NCBI GenBank assembly: GCA_031286025.1 | Contig: JAITVB010000054.1 | Location: forward strand, 1 to 8,177 | Source: Rikenellaceae bacterium | Lineage (GTDB): Bacteria > Bacteroidota > Bacteroidia > Bacteroidales > Rikenellaceae | Direction of reading: 5' to 3' | DNA: 8,177 nt | Shown here: positions 1-6,961 of the stretch, piece after piece | Position numbering within the stretch: the first letter of the stretch is position 1 | How the letters are laid out: each line of letters starts with the position of its first letter | Notes under the pieces: generated by a model | Told to the model about the DNA's origin: nothing | Database searches by the model: none | Seen by the model: only the letters and a program-made list of their open reading frames with translations | Translations under genes and position numbers: made by a program

Positions 1-600
1 CGTCGAAATCACGCGCACGGCTTCCTCGCCGAGGGTACGATCGGGAGCGGTCAGCACTTGGATGCCGCTCACGCTACCGTCCTTTTCCACTACGAAAGTC
101 ACCATCACACGCCCTTGGATGCCGTTTTCAGCGGCAATCACCGGGTATTTCAGGCGCTCACTCACCCATGCACGGAATTTCAGCACATCCCCACCCTGGA
201 ATTGAGGCATTTGTTCCACATTCAGGAATACCTGCGTTTCTTCCACGGTATCTTCCTGCTTGGCGATCGGCTTAAAGACGATTTCCACATTTTCACCGAT
301 GTCCTGCGAGAAGTCGAATTGGGTTTCGATCTTCGTTTCATTCTTCACCACGTTGATGATGTCGGACATCATCTGGATCTGCTGTTTCGGGGGCTCGGGC
401 GGCTTCACCTCTTCGCGGGTGATTTCCATTACATCCTCCTCGACCACAGCTTGTTGAACGTCCATCTTTTCAACGCCTACCTCGGGTTGGCTCCAAGAGA
501 ACATCCCGACCGACATCAGCAGGGCGGCGATCAAGCCGATTTCGAGGAAAATTCCCCGTTTATTCTCCAAGTCGGCTTTCGGTGTTTTTTTGAGTTCCAT
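1..600 (-). CDS. TonB-family energy transducer, C-terminus cut by window edge
   Basis: TonB-type protein that spans the inner membrane and passes proton-motive-force energy to TonB-dependent outer-membrane receptors. Translating the minus strand from the ATG at 598-600 gives 200 residues without a stop, reaching the left edge. The protein starts MELKKTPKADLENKRGIF, followed by one membrane segment (about residues 17-36). A periplasmic linker follows with a short proline-rich stretch (PPEPP at 67-71). The TonB C-terminal domain begins near residue 125, with the Bacteroidota signature MPQFQGGD at 131-138, then LKYPVIAAENGIQGRV at 150-165 and the FVVEKDG strand. By comparison with the paralogue at 1076-1727, only about 20-25 C-terminal residues are missing. 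The leader is A-rich with no Shine-Dalgarno. A one-mismatch -7 box (CATATTTG, minus strand, 648-641) lies about 40 bp upstream, but I see no -33 box at normal spacing. The family call is firm; which receptor it serves cannot be told. Confidence 0.9.
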   Translation of the reverse strand, partial: MELKKTPKADLENKRGIFLEIGLIAALLMSVGMFSWSQPEVGVEKMDVQQAVVEEDVMEITREEVKPPEPPKQQIQMMSDIINVVKNETKIETQFDFSQDIGENVEIVFKPIAKQEDTVEETQVFLNVEQMPQFQGGDVLKFRAWVSERLKYPVIAAENGIQGRVMVTFVVEKDGSVSGIQVLTAPDRTLGEEAVRVIST

Positions 601-762
601 AGTGTTTTATTTTAGCATTGTTGTCAGCTGTTTCACTTTACAAATATGTATAATTATTCTCTGAATAAAAAACATTTCGCCAAAAATATTTTCATTTTCA
701 GCCATTGCGTAGGACTTTTGCGGGAAGAGAAAATGCAGAACTGGAAGATTTTTTTACTCCGG

Positions 763-796
763 ATTGGGAATTATTCGGATTTAATCACTACATTTG
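763..796 (+). promoter_or_regulatory. Bacteroidota-type promoter for tRNA-Ala
   Basis: A perfect TAnnTTTG -7 box (TACATTTG, 789-796) is preceded by a TTG at 764-766 as the -33 element, with a 22-bp spacer. The mature tRNA begins 10 bp after the box, so transcription would start almost at the tRNA 5' end. The position and the perfect -7 match make this the likely tRNA promoter. Confidence 0.7.
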
Positions 797-805
797 CCCC
801 GCGAC

Positions 806-881
<76 letters not shown>

Positions 882-882
<1 letters not shown>

Positions 883-921
883 AAACGAGGGGCTGCACAT
901 CGTGCGGTCCCTCGTTTTTTT
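882..921 (+). terminator. Rho-independent terminator of tRNA-Ala
   Basis: The stem runs from AAAACGAGGGG (882-892), through C893 to C898, to its complement ending TCCCTCGTTTT (908-918), closing on a 3-base loop (ATC, 899-901). Pairing is continuous apart from two G-U pairs. The stem is followed by a T run (915-921). The 5' arm starts at the last base of the tRNA CCA end. Read in reverse it has only a 4-base T run, so it could weakly stop minus-strand transcripts from the second transducer gene as well. Confidence 0.9.
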
Positions 922-1075
922 CGATGACGGCCCTGGCTTTTACCGGATTCTCCATTGCTTTTCCCGACGATGGTGCGGGGAAAGACGGCGAACCCCAATC
1001 GACTGTCGGTACCGAATCAATCACGGTTGTCCTTTTGGCAATCGTTGGTCGCTCATTCAGCTGACAACCAATCGC

Positions 1076-1666
1076 TTATTGGCCCAACCGGAATTCGACC
1101 GGCAGGGTGTGGCACACTCGCACCGCCATTCCGCGCTGTTCTCCCGGCTTCCATTCCGGCGACGCAGAAACCACGCGGACGGTTTCTTCGCTCAACGAAC
1201 GGTCGGGAGAAGCAAGCACTTCGATCCCGGTCACACGGCCGTCTTTTTCGACCACGAAGCTCAGCATCACACGGCCCTGGATGTTGTTTTCGGCGGCAAT
1301 CACCGGATATTTCAGGCGTTCCATCACCCACGCCCGAAAGCGGTTCACGTCACCTCCCTGGAACTTCGGCATCACTTCGGCGTTGATGAAAACGATCTCC
1401 TCTTCGACAGCCTTCTCTTCCTTGCCTCCGGCGGGAATCAGGGTGACAGTCAATAGTCCTTCGTCCGTAGGATCGAAGTTCACATTGAAGTCGATTTTCC
1501 GATCGTTGTCCCGGACATTGATGATCGTCGAGGGGGCATAGACCTTTTGTACTGCCATATCCGGCTCGGGCTCGACGATGGCCTGTGCCGCTTGAATCGC
1601 AACTGCCCCCGTATCGGCCCGCCCCCAACTGAACACGGCGATCGCAATGAGCAACGAGCCGATCAT
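1076..1666 (-). CDS. TonB-family energy transducer, paralogue with displaced N-terminus
   Basis: The uninterrupted frame encodes 196 residues from the ATG at 1664-1666 to the TAA at 1076-1078. It begins inside the membrane segment (MIGSLLIAIAVFSWG). A linker follows, then a full TonB C-terminal domain with MPKFQGGD, LKYPVIAAENNIQGRV, FVVEKDG and the C-terminal WKPGEQRG...LPVEFRLGQ strands. It is a clear paralogue of the gene at 1-600; the two are very similar across the C-terminal domain and diverge in the linker. The true ancestral start is the ATG at 1725-1727, whose first ten codons (MELKKTPRAN) match the paralogue but are in another frame (see the entry at 1667-1727). If translation starts at 1666 the protein would keep about 14 hydrophobic residues but lose its basic cytoplasmic tail. 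It could be a decayed gene, a shorter functional version, or a sequencing error. Confidence 0.8.
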   Translation of the reverse strand: MIGSLLIAIAVFSWGRADTGAVAIQAAQAIVEPEPDMAVQKVYAPSTIINVRDNDRKIDFNVNFDPTDEGLLTVTLIPAGGKEEKAVEEEIVFINAEVMPKFQGGDVNRFRAWVMERLKYPVIAAENNIQGRVMLSFVVEKDGRVTGIEVLASPDRSLSEETVRVVSASPEWKPGEQRGMAVRVCHTLPVEFRLGQ

Positions 1667-1727
1667 TCCCGCCTGGAGGAAGATGCCTCGTTTGTTGGTT
1701 GGCTCTCGGTGTTTTTTTCAGTTCCAT
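1667..1727 (-). pseudogene. Out-of-frame N-terminal segment of the second TonB transducer
   Basis: From the ATG at 1725-1727 the minus strand reads MELKKTPRAN, then AAC-C-AAC-AAA. After the single extra C (position 1697) the next frame reads NKRGIFLQAG and joins the membrane segment of the downstream frame. The paralogue has three codons (GAC TTG GAG) where this copy has four bases, which fits a 5-bp loss. The downstream frame has a TGA just upstream and no start codon before 1666, so the two pieces cannot be joined without a frame change. A run of seven A's lies at codons 4-6 (1718-1712), but the in-frame paralogue has the same run. Confidence 0.7.
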
Positions 1728-1817
1728 AACCACTTTTACAGGGTCAGACACTTATGAAACTCTATATTTGTTGCTCGAAAGTGCCTCCCGGCACACGGAT
1801 CCTTGGTTTTGTCCGGT

Positions 1818-1848
1818 TAAACATAATAAGATTTATCCGACGAATCAA
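1818..1848 (-). promoter_or_regulatory. Possible promoter for the second TonB transducer
   Basis: On the minus strand, TTG (1848-1846) is followed after 20 bp by TATGTTTA (1825-1818), one mismatch from the TAnnTTTG -7 consensus. It would give a leader of about 80 nt before the ATG at 1727. This is the only paired match I found upstream of that gene; it is AT-rich DNA, so chance is possible. Confidence 0.35.
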
Positions 1849-1918
1849 GTTGCTTAATCGATAATTTTAATAATCCCTCGTTATAATTTAACGCTATTGC
1901 CCTGCACGGATTGTTCCA

Positions 1919-1951
1919 TAAAAAAGGCCGCCCCCTTGGGCAGCCTTTTTT
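1919..1951 (-). terminator. Bidirectional terminator downstream of the small lipoprotein gene
   Basis: GGC-C-GCCC (1926-1933) pairs with GGGC-A-GCC (1938-1945), with one C/A mismatch and a 4-base loop. A six-A run flanks it on the left and a six-T run on the right, so it has a U tract in both directions. It lies about 22 bp past the lipoprotein stop codon and most likely ends that minus-strand transcript. Confidence 0.85.
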
Positions 1952-1973
1952 CACTTCTTCCGTGGTAATCTGA

Positions 1974-2180
1974 TTACTGGGCTGCTTTCGTCGAATCAGC
2001 GGCGCAAGCAGTACCGTTGCAGGTCGAATCAGCAACGCAGCAGGTCGAGTCGGTGCAGCAAGGCACGTCTTCAGCGACGATCACCTCTTCAACGGCAGTA
2101 GCCGGAGCGGCATTGCGGCCGCCGCACGATGCTGCGAAAATAGCCACGACGGCTACGATAGCGAGCAAAGTCTTTTTCAT
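1974..2180 (-). CDS. Small cysteine-rich lipoprotein
   Basis: A 68-residue protein of unknown function. Residues 1-18 form a lipoprotein signal peptide: MKK, a hydrophobic core, then FAAS before Cys19. The lipobox A-A-S-C is less strict than L-[AS]-[GA]-C but is acceptable for this phylum. The mature part is about 50 residues, alanine-rich and acidic at first. It ends in a cysteine-rich tail with Cys41, 42, 47, 48, 54 and 59, built on a repeated D-S-T-C theme (TDSTC, ADSTC, ADSTK). The tail could bind metal or form disulfides; the sequence does not decide. The start is fixed by a strong Shine-Dalgarno (AAGGAGG) seven bases before the ATG. It has its own promoter and terminator, so it is a single-gene unit. 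A 13-bp palindrome (1965-1977) overlaps the stop codon. The exported lipoprotein call is fairly sure; the role is unknown. Confidence 0.85.
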   Translation of the reverse strand: MKKTLLAIVAVVAIFAASCGGRNAAPATAVEEVIVAEDVPCCTDSTCCVADSTCNGTACAADSTKAAQ

Positions 2181-2187
2181 AGTTATT

Positions 2188-2194
2188 CCTCCTT
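2188..2194 (-). promoter_or_regulatory. Strong Shine-Dalgarno of the small lipoprotein gene
   Basis: The minus strand reads AAGGAGG, then seven bases, then the ATG at 2178-2180. The other starts in this window have A-rich leaders or at best weak matches (for example AGGCGG before the helicase), as is usual in Bacteroidota, where the anti-Shine-Dalgarno is largely not used. It fixes the start codon. Confidence 0.8.
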
Positions 2195-2215
2195 GGATTA
2201 GATAAAATTATGGTG

Positions 2216-2246
2216 CAAAAGTAATGGTTTTTTGAATTTTACACAA
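2216..2246 (-). promoter_or_regulatory. Bacteroidota-type promoter of the small lipoprotein gene
   Basis: On the minus strand, TTG (2246-2244) is followed by a 20-bp spacer and a perfect TAnnTTTG -7 box, TACTTTTG (2223-2216). Transcription would start near 2210, giving a leader of about 30 nt that contains the Shine-Dalgarno. It begins 14 bp after the stop codon of the upstream protease gene, so the lipoprotein need not depend on read-through. Confidence 0.75.
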
Positions 2247-2259
2247 TAGACGGCAAAAT

Positions 2260-3885
2260 TTATTTGAGAATTTCGAGCGTTTTTACGATCACATTGTCGA
2301 CCGGGTGGATGAAATGGATAAATCCGCTGTCTTCCAGAGCCGTATTCCGGGCAATATAGGCTTTGATCTCGGCCTGCAGCAGTTCGTGCCAGGGACCGTC
2401 GAGTTCGCCCTCTTTGGGGCTGATCCCGTTGCGTGAAGCAAACGCCACAAGGCCCGGCACCATATCGCCCATCGGACGGAAATACGCTTCGATCTCAGCC
2501 ATGGTTTTGATCCGGTTGAGTTGGCTGCGGTGGTTGTCCGAAAACTCGAACGAGTAGAGCAGCAGTATGTTGCGCCCGATAACTTCGCGCAGGTAAGGGT
2601 TGAGCGACGAGGTGTCGATCGGCACGAAAACGTCGGGCATGATGCCACCCCCGCCGTAGACCGTGCGCCCCTTGGGTGTGGTGAATTTCATCGACTCGTC
2701 GAACCTGATGCTGTCGACCGAGAACAACTCGCTGTGGTTATAGCGGTTGTCCAAGTCCTGGTTATAACTTTCGAGCCCTTCGTCATAGGGTTTCTGGATG
2801 CAGCGCCCCACCGGAGTGTAGTAGCGGGCGGTGGTCAGGCGGATGGCCGATCCGTCATCCAATGGAATCTGCAACTGTACCAACCCTTTTCCGAACGATC
2901 GCCGGCCGATGATCGTTCCCCTGTCGTTGTCCTGTATGGCGCCGGCGACGATTTCGCTGGCCGAGGCCGAACCTTCGTCGATCAGGATGGTCAGTTCAAC
3001 GTCCTGCAGGGTGCCCTTGCCGTTGCCGTACTGGTCTTCGCGCGGGCTAGCCTTGCCTTCGGTGTAGACGATCAGCGTGTTGGCCGGCAGGAATTCGTTG
3101 GTGATCAGGATCGCCTGGTCGAGAAATCCGCCCGAGTTTTCGCGCAGGTCGAAAACGAGCTTTTTCATCCCCTGCTTGCGCAGTTCAGCCGTGGCATCAA
3201 GGATTTCCCTGTGCGAAGTACGTGAAAAACGCGAAAGTTTGATGTAACCCACCCCCGGCTCCAACATCAGCGAAGCGTCGAGGCTCTTGACGGGAATCAC
3301 CCCGCGGGTGATCGTGATCGGGGTCAGGCCGCTGATCCCGACACGCTCGACCCCCAGTTTGACCATCGATCCGCGTGGGCCACGCAGGCGTTTGATAATA
3401 TCTTCCTGGCGGATCTTGCGTCCGGCCACCAAACTGTCGTTGATCGTCATGATTCGGTCGCCGGGTTGCACGCCGGCCCTGGCGCTGGGGCCGCCGGAGA
3501 TGACGTTGAATACCATAGCCGTATCTGTCAGCATATTGAACGTCACCCCGATGCCGTCGAAGTGTCCTTCGAGGGATTCGTTGACATCGGCCAGATCCTT
3601 GGCCGGGATGTAGGTAGAGTGGGGATCAAGGCTTTCAAGCAGGGTGGGGAGGATACGCTCGGTGAGCGTGTCCATATTGACGTCCTCGACATACTCCGAA
3701 CGAATGAGCGAGAGCACGCTGTCGAGTTTATCGCTCTGCGGCGGCGCAGCGGCGGTGCGCATCCGGCCGAAGAGGTTGCCCATATCGACGCGGCTGATGA
3801 CGATGCCGGCAAAAATGCCTATGATGACAGCCACGGCAGCGATGCCCGGGATCAGGGCGTTGCGGTTTGAATTGTGCGCTTCCAT
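2260..3885 (-). CDS. C-terminal processing protease, peptidase family S41 (CtpA/Prc type)
   Basis: Membrane-anchored serine protease that cleaves periplasmic proteins near their C-termini. The protein has 541 residues from the ATG at 3883-3885. An N-terminal membrane segment spans about residues 11-31. The S41 N-terminal region (about 50-105) includes LDPHSTYIP. A PDZ domain follows (about 110-195; GPSARAGVQPGDRI). The peptidase core (about 200-365) contains DLRENSGG at 246-253, GSASASE at 305-311 and FGKGLVQ at 331-337. By alignment with the family, Ser308, Lys333 and Gln337 form the catalytic Ser-Lys dyad and its assisting Gln. About 160 further residues follow, a C-terminal extension common in Bacteroidota members. 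The frame stays open to 3969 upstream, but that would overlap the divergent gene and its own promoter, so I chose 3885. A TAAATTTG -7 box lies 20 bp before the start. Which proteins it cleaves is not shown. Confidence 0.93.
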   Translation of the reverse strand: MEAHNSNRNALIPGIAAVAVIIGIFAGIVISRVDMGNLFGRMRTAAAPPQSDKLDSVLSLIRSEYVEDVNMDTLTERILPTLLESLDPHSTYIPAKDLADVNESLEGHFDGIGVTFNMLTDTAMVFNVISGGPSARAGVQPGDRIMTINDSLVAGRKIRQEDIIKRLRGPRGSMVKLGVERVGISGLTPITITRGVIPVKSLDASLMLEPGVGYIKLSRFSRTSHREILDATAELRKQGMKKLVFDLRENSGGFLDQAILITNEFLPANTLIVYTEGKASPREDQYGNGKGTLQDVELTILIDEGSASASEIVAGAIQDNDRGTIIGRRSFGKGLVQLQIPLDDGSAIRLTTARYYTPVGRCIQKPYDEGLESYNQDLDNRYNHSELFSVDSIRFDESMKFTTPKGRTVYGGGGIMPDVFVPIDTSSLNPYLREVIGRNILLLYSFEFSDNHRSQLNRIKTMAEIEAYFRPMGDMVPGLVAFASRNGISPKEGELDGPWHELLQAEIKAYIARNTALEDSGFIHFIHPVDNVIVKTLEILK

Positions 3886-3902
3886 TTTTTTTCGTATAAT
3901 TG
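3872..3902 (+). promoter_or_regulatory. Possible promoter for the glycosyltransferase gene
   Basis: TTG (3872-3874), a 20-bp spacer, then TATAATTG (3895-3902), one mismatch from TAnnTTTG. The start codon of the glycosyltransferase is 33 bp downstream. The element overlaps the first codons of the divergent protease gene. Confidence 0.45.
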
Positions 3903-3905
3903 GGG

Positions 3906-3913
3906 CAAATTTA
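3906..3913 (-). promoter_or_regulatory. -7 box of the S41 protease promoter
   Basis: TAAATTTG on the minus strand is a perfect TAnnTTTG match, 20 bp upstream of the protease ATG. I see no TTG at the normal -33 distance, so the promoter may be weak or need an activator. Confidence 0.45.
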
Positions 3914-3934
3914 ATCATTAACCCGGGATATCTG

Positions 3935-4708
3935 ATGCGTCTGCCGAAAATATCGGTCATTACCGTCACCTATAATGACGCGGCCGGTTTGCGCCGTACA
4001 CTCGAAAACCTCGCACGGGTCGATTATCCGACGTTGGAGATTGTGGTGGTCGATGGGGCCTCGACGGATGGTACGCGGCAGGTGATCGACCGCTTTGCCC
4101 ACCGCATCGACCGTTGGGTGAGCGAGCCCGACCGCGGCATCTACGACGCGATGAACAAGGGGATGGCCTTGGCCTCGGGCGACTATTTCTGGTTTGTCAA
4201 CGCGGGCGACACGCTCTTCGATCCCGCTGAAGTTCTCGAAATTTTCGGTCGTGAGGACATTCGAGGTGACGTCTACTATGGCGAAACGGTGGTGATCGCC
4301 CCTTCCGGAAAAATCCTCGGCCTGCGCAGGAAGAAATTGCCGGAGCACATGACTTGGCGCGATCTCCGCCGCGGGATGGTGGTGTGCCACCAATCGGTGA
4401 TCGTGGCGCGTGGGGTGGCTCCTGCCTATGATCTGCGTTACCGTTATGCGGCCGACGTGGCGTGGGTGCTCGAATCGCTCAAACGCGCCCGCACGGTGGT
4501 CAATACGGGCCTTGTCCTGTCGGTCTTCGAAACGGGCGGCACCTCGACCCGCCATCGCCGCGAGAGCTTGGCCGAGCGTTTCTCGATCATGCGCGAGTAC
4601 TTTGGTCTGGCCTCTACGGTCTGGGCCCACATCGGCTTCGCGTTCGATGTTTTCAATCCCGCCTGTCGCAAATTCACCGGGACGATCCCCGCTTCTTCGT
4701 CCGAATAA
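3935..4708 (+). CDS. Family 2 glycosyltransferase (GT-A fold)
   Basis: A 257-residue transferase that moves a sugar from a nucleotide-sugar donor, likely for surface or capsular polysaccharide. No membrane segment is visible, so it is probably cytosolic or peripheral. The GT2 pattern is clear: KISVITVTYND at 5-15, VVDGASTDGT at 38-47, EPDRGIYDAMNKG at 64-76, and NAGD at 89-92 in the place of the metal-binding DxD. CHQS (151-154) and ADVAWVL (173-179) match the later acceptor-side motifs; the Asp in ADVAW is a candidate catalytic base. The start follows directly from the first motif: the frame is open further upstream, but only antisense to the protease. It stands alone rather than in a polysaccharide cluster, and faces the protease gene across 49 bp. 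The donor and acceptor sugars cannot be read from the sequence. Confidence 0.88.
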   Translation: MRLPKISVITVTYNDAAGLRRTLENLARVDYPTLEIVVVDGASTDGTRQVIDRFAHRIDRWVSEPDRGIYDAMNKGMALASGDYFWFVNAGDTLFDPAEVLEIFGREDIRGDVYYGETVVIAPSGKILGLRRKKLPEHMTWRDLRRGMVVCHQSVIVARGVAPAYDLRYRYAADVAWVLESLKRARTVVNTGLVLSVFETGGTSTRHRRESLAERFSIMREYFGLASTVWAHIGFAFDVFNPACRKFTGTIPASSSE

Positions 4709-4759
4709 CAGAAAGACAAATTCTATTCTGCTCCATCCCGTCTTCTCCGGATATTTTCC

Positions 4760-4767
4760 TATCTTTG
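4760..4767 (+). promoter_or_regulatory. -7 box upstream of the helicase gene
   Basis: TATCTTTG is a perfect TAnnTTTG match, 63 bp before the ATG at 4831. No TTG lies at the usual distance upstream. It is in the 122-bp gap after the glycosyltransferase, so the helicase is probably transcribed on its own. Confidence 0.5.
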
Positions 4768-4830
4768 GGCGAAAGTTAGATCAAAAAACTCCGAGTGCCG
4801 GGAGCCCCCGGGGAAGTATCTTTAGGCGGT

Positions 4831-6957
4831 ATGACGACTAACACTGAACTCGATCTGGCCCGCGGCTTTCTGGAATTTACCGGGACGAATATTTTTCTGA
4901 CCGGAAAAGCGGGCACGGGCAAGACCACCTTTTTGCATAATCTCCGAAAAGATTCACCCAAGCGGATGATCGTGGTCGCGCCGACGGGTGTGGCGGCGAT
5001 TCAGGCGGGCGGGGTGACGATGCATTCCCTTTTCCAACTTCCGCTCGGCCCCTACCTGCCCGGCGCGAAACGCGCCACGGAAGAGAAAAACCGCTTTGCC
5101 AACCTCTTCAGCAAGGAAAAGATCAACATCATCCGTAGCATCGACCTGTTGGTGATCGACGAGGTGAGCATGGTGCGGGCCGATGTGCTCGATGCCGTAA
5201 GCGACGTGCTGATGCGCCACCGCAACAGCAAGAAGCCATTCGGAGGCGTGCAATTGCTGATGATCGGCGACCTGCAACAGTTGGCTCCCGTAGTCAAGGA
5301 CGACGAATGGGCGCTGTTGCGCGACCACTACCCGTCGCCCTATTTTTTCGACAGCTGTGCGTTGCGGTCTACTCCCTACATCCCGATCGAACTCCGACAG
5401 ATCTTTCGACAAAATGACCCTGTGTTCATTGAACTGTTAAACCGGGTGCGCGACAATGCGGTCGACGCCCCGACGCTCGCCACGCTGAACCGCCGCTGCA
5501 TCCCCGGTTTTTCGCCGTCCGACGGCGATGGCTACATCATCCTGACCACCCATAACAACACCGCCCGCTCGGTCAACGACCGCAAACTGGCCGAACTCGA
5601 TAGCGCACAATTCACCTACGGAGCGATGATCGAAGGCGATTTCCCGGAGTTTTCGTATCCTACGGATCGAGTGCTCGTACTAAAAAAAGGCGCCCAGGTG
5701 ATGTTTCTCAAAAACGACCCGTCGCCCGAGAAACGCTACTTCAACGGCAAGATCGGCACGGTCGTCTGCCTCGACGAAAAGAGCATCGAAGTGCGGCCCA
5801 ACGGAGGGAGCGGCCCGATCCACGTCGAACTCGCCGAGTGGACCAATACCCGCTACACGATCAACAAGGACAACAACGAGATCACCGAAGTGGTCGACGG
5901 CCGTTTTTTGCAATATCCCCTAAAAACAGCTTGGGCGATCACGATCCACAAGAGCCAGGGCCTGACTTTCGAGCGCGCGGTGATCGACGCCTCGGCCTCG
6001 TTCAGCCACGGCCAGGTCTACGTCGCTTTGAGCCGCTGCCGATCCCTGGAAGGCATGGTGCTCAGCACTCCCCTGTCACCCACGGCGATCATCAACGACA
6101 CGTTGGTCAAACGCTATACCGGCGGGATCGAAGCCGCCCAACCCACCGAGTCGACCCTCTCGGTCCAACGCAGGGCCTATGTCAGCGACCTGCTCGCGGA
6201 ACTGTTCGATTACCGTCCGTTGGAAATCCGGTTGGGCATCCTGCAACGGCTCATGGTCGAGCATCTCTCGCGCCTTTACCCGGCGCTGATCGAACGTTGG
6301 CAGGGTTTTTCGTCGGTTTTTTCACGTGAGATCGTTTCCGTTGGCGAAACATTTCAGAATCAGTTGCGCCGCCTGGTTGCCGCTGCCGGCGATCCCGAAA
6401 ACGACCCGGCATTGACCGACCGCGTCACGAAAGGCGTTGCCTATTTCCGGGCGAAAGAGGCCAAAGGACTGATCCCCCTGCTCGCCGCAAGCAATGTGGA
6501 GATCGACAACAAAGAAACCCGCAGGACCATCGCCGAGGCCCTCGATCGTGTCCGTGAACTGTTGGCCGTAAAGGAGGCTACACTCTTGGCTGCCTCCAAC
6601 GGTTTTACGATCGCCGCCCACCTCAAAGCCCGTGCAAAAGCCCTGCTCGAAAAGTCCCCCTTTACCACGCTTAGGGGAATGAAGAAAAAAGTCTCCGCCT
6701 CGAACGATATCGCCAACCCCGAGCTGCTCGAAATCCTCCGTATTTGGCGCAAGGCGACGGCCGATGAACAGGAAGTGCCGCCCTATGCCGTGCTGCACCA
6801 GAAGGGGTTGATCGGCATCTGCGACAAACTGCCCTCGACCAAAAAGGAACTGCTGTCCATCGATCGCATCGGCCAATCGTTCATGACCAAATACGGGGCC
6901 CAAGTCCTGAAAATCGTCAAAGATTACCGGATGGGCCGCGTCGACGAGGAAGAATGA
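4831..6957 (+). CDS. PIF1/RecD-like superfamily 1 DNA helicase with C-terminal HRDC domain
   Basis: An ATP-driven DNA-unwinding enzyme of 708 residues, presumably active in DNA repair or replication. Walker A is LTGKAGTGKTT (23-33, Lys31), motif Ia is VAPTGVAA (49-56), Walker B is LLVIDEVSM (106-114, Asp110-Glu111), motif III is MIGDLQQLAPV (144-154), and ELRQIFRQ is at 187-194. The second RecA-like domain carries the SH3-like insert seen in PIF1/RecD2 proteins (about 285-360), then TIHKSQGLTF (371-380) and the arginine-finger motif VYVALSRCRS (396-405). A helical region follows. An HRDC-like domain, as in RecQ and RNase D, occupies about 630-700. I chose the ATG at 4831; a GTG at 4795 would add 12 residues that look like leader. 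The architecture is common in Bacteroidota but the exact cellular role is not settled by sequence. Confidence 0.92.
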   Translation: MTTNTELDLARGFLEFTGTNIFLTGKAGTGKTTFLHNLRKDSPKRMIVVAPTGVAAIQAGGVTMHSLFQLPLGPYLPGAKRATEEKNRFANLFSKEKINIIRSIDLLVIDEVSMVRADVLDAVSDVLMRHRNSKKPFGGVQLLMIGDLQQLAPVVKDDEWALLRDHYPSPYFFDSCALRSTPYIPIELRQIFRQNDPVFIELLNRVRDNAVDAPTLATLNRRCIPGFSPSDGDGYIILTTHNNTARSVNDRKLAELDSAQFTYGAMIEGDFPEFSYPTDRVLVLKKGAQVMFLKNDPSPEKRYFNGKIGTVVCLDEKSIEVRPNGGSGPIHVELAEWTNTRYTINKDNNEITEVVDGRFLQYPLKTAWAITIHKSQGLTFERAVIDASASFSHGQVYVALSRCRSLEGMVLSTPLSPTAIINDTLVKRYTGGIEAAQPTESTLSVQRRAYVSDLLAELFDYRPLEIRLGILQRLMVEHLSRLYPALIERWQGFSSVFSREIVSVGETFQNQLRRLVAAAGDPENDPALTDRVTKGVAYFRAKEAKGLIPLLAASNVEIDNKETRRTIAEALDRVRELLAVKEATLLAASNGFTIAAHLKARAKALLEKSPFTTLRGMKKKVSASNDIANPELLEILRIWRKATADEQEVPPYAVLHQKGLIGICDKLPSTKKELLSIDRIGQSFMTKYGAQVLKIVKDYRMGRVDEEE

Positions 6958-6961
6958 CCGT

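Noticed and set aside
58..615. Long plus-strand open frame opposite the first TonB transducer
   Set aside because: It is the antisense shadow of a well-supported TonB domain; its histidine/phenylalanine-rich product resembles nothing known.
1712..1718. Seven-A run as a programmed slippage site in the second transducer
   Set aside because: The intact paralogue carries the same run in frame, and the residues after the run (TPRA) match the paralogue without slippage, so the frame change lies later.
1965..1977. Perfect 13-bp palindrome GTAATCTGATTAC at the lipoprotein stop codon
   Set aside because: It could be an operator, but it lies at the 3' end of the gene and next to the terminator, where a regulator site is unlikely; short palindromes like this arise by chance.
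2521..3225. Plus-strand open frame of 234 codons inside the protease gene
   Set aside because: It is antisense to the conserved S41 catalytic core and has no recognisable domain.
3886..3969. N-terminal extension of the S41 protease by 28 residues
   Set aside because: It would place its start inside the divergent glycosyltransferase gene and upstream of the protease -7 box, and it adds nothing like a signal before the membrane segment.
3911..4630. Minus-strand open frame of 239 codons opposite the glycosyltransferase
   Set aside because: It is antisense to clear GT2 motifs; its His/Arg-rich composition is typical of a shadow frame.
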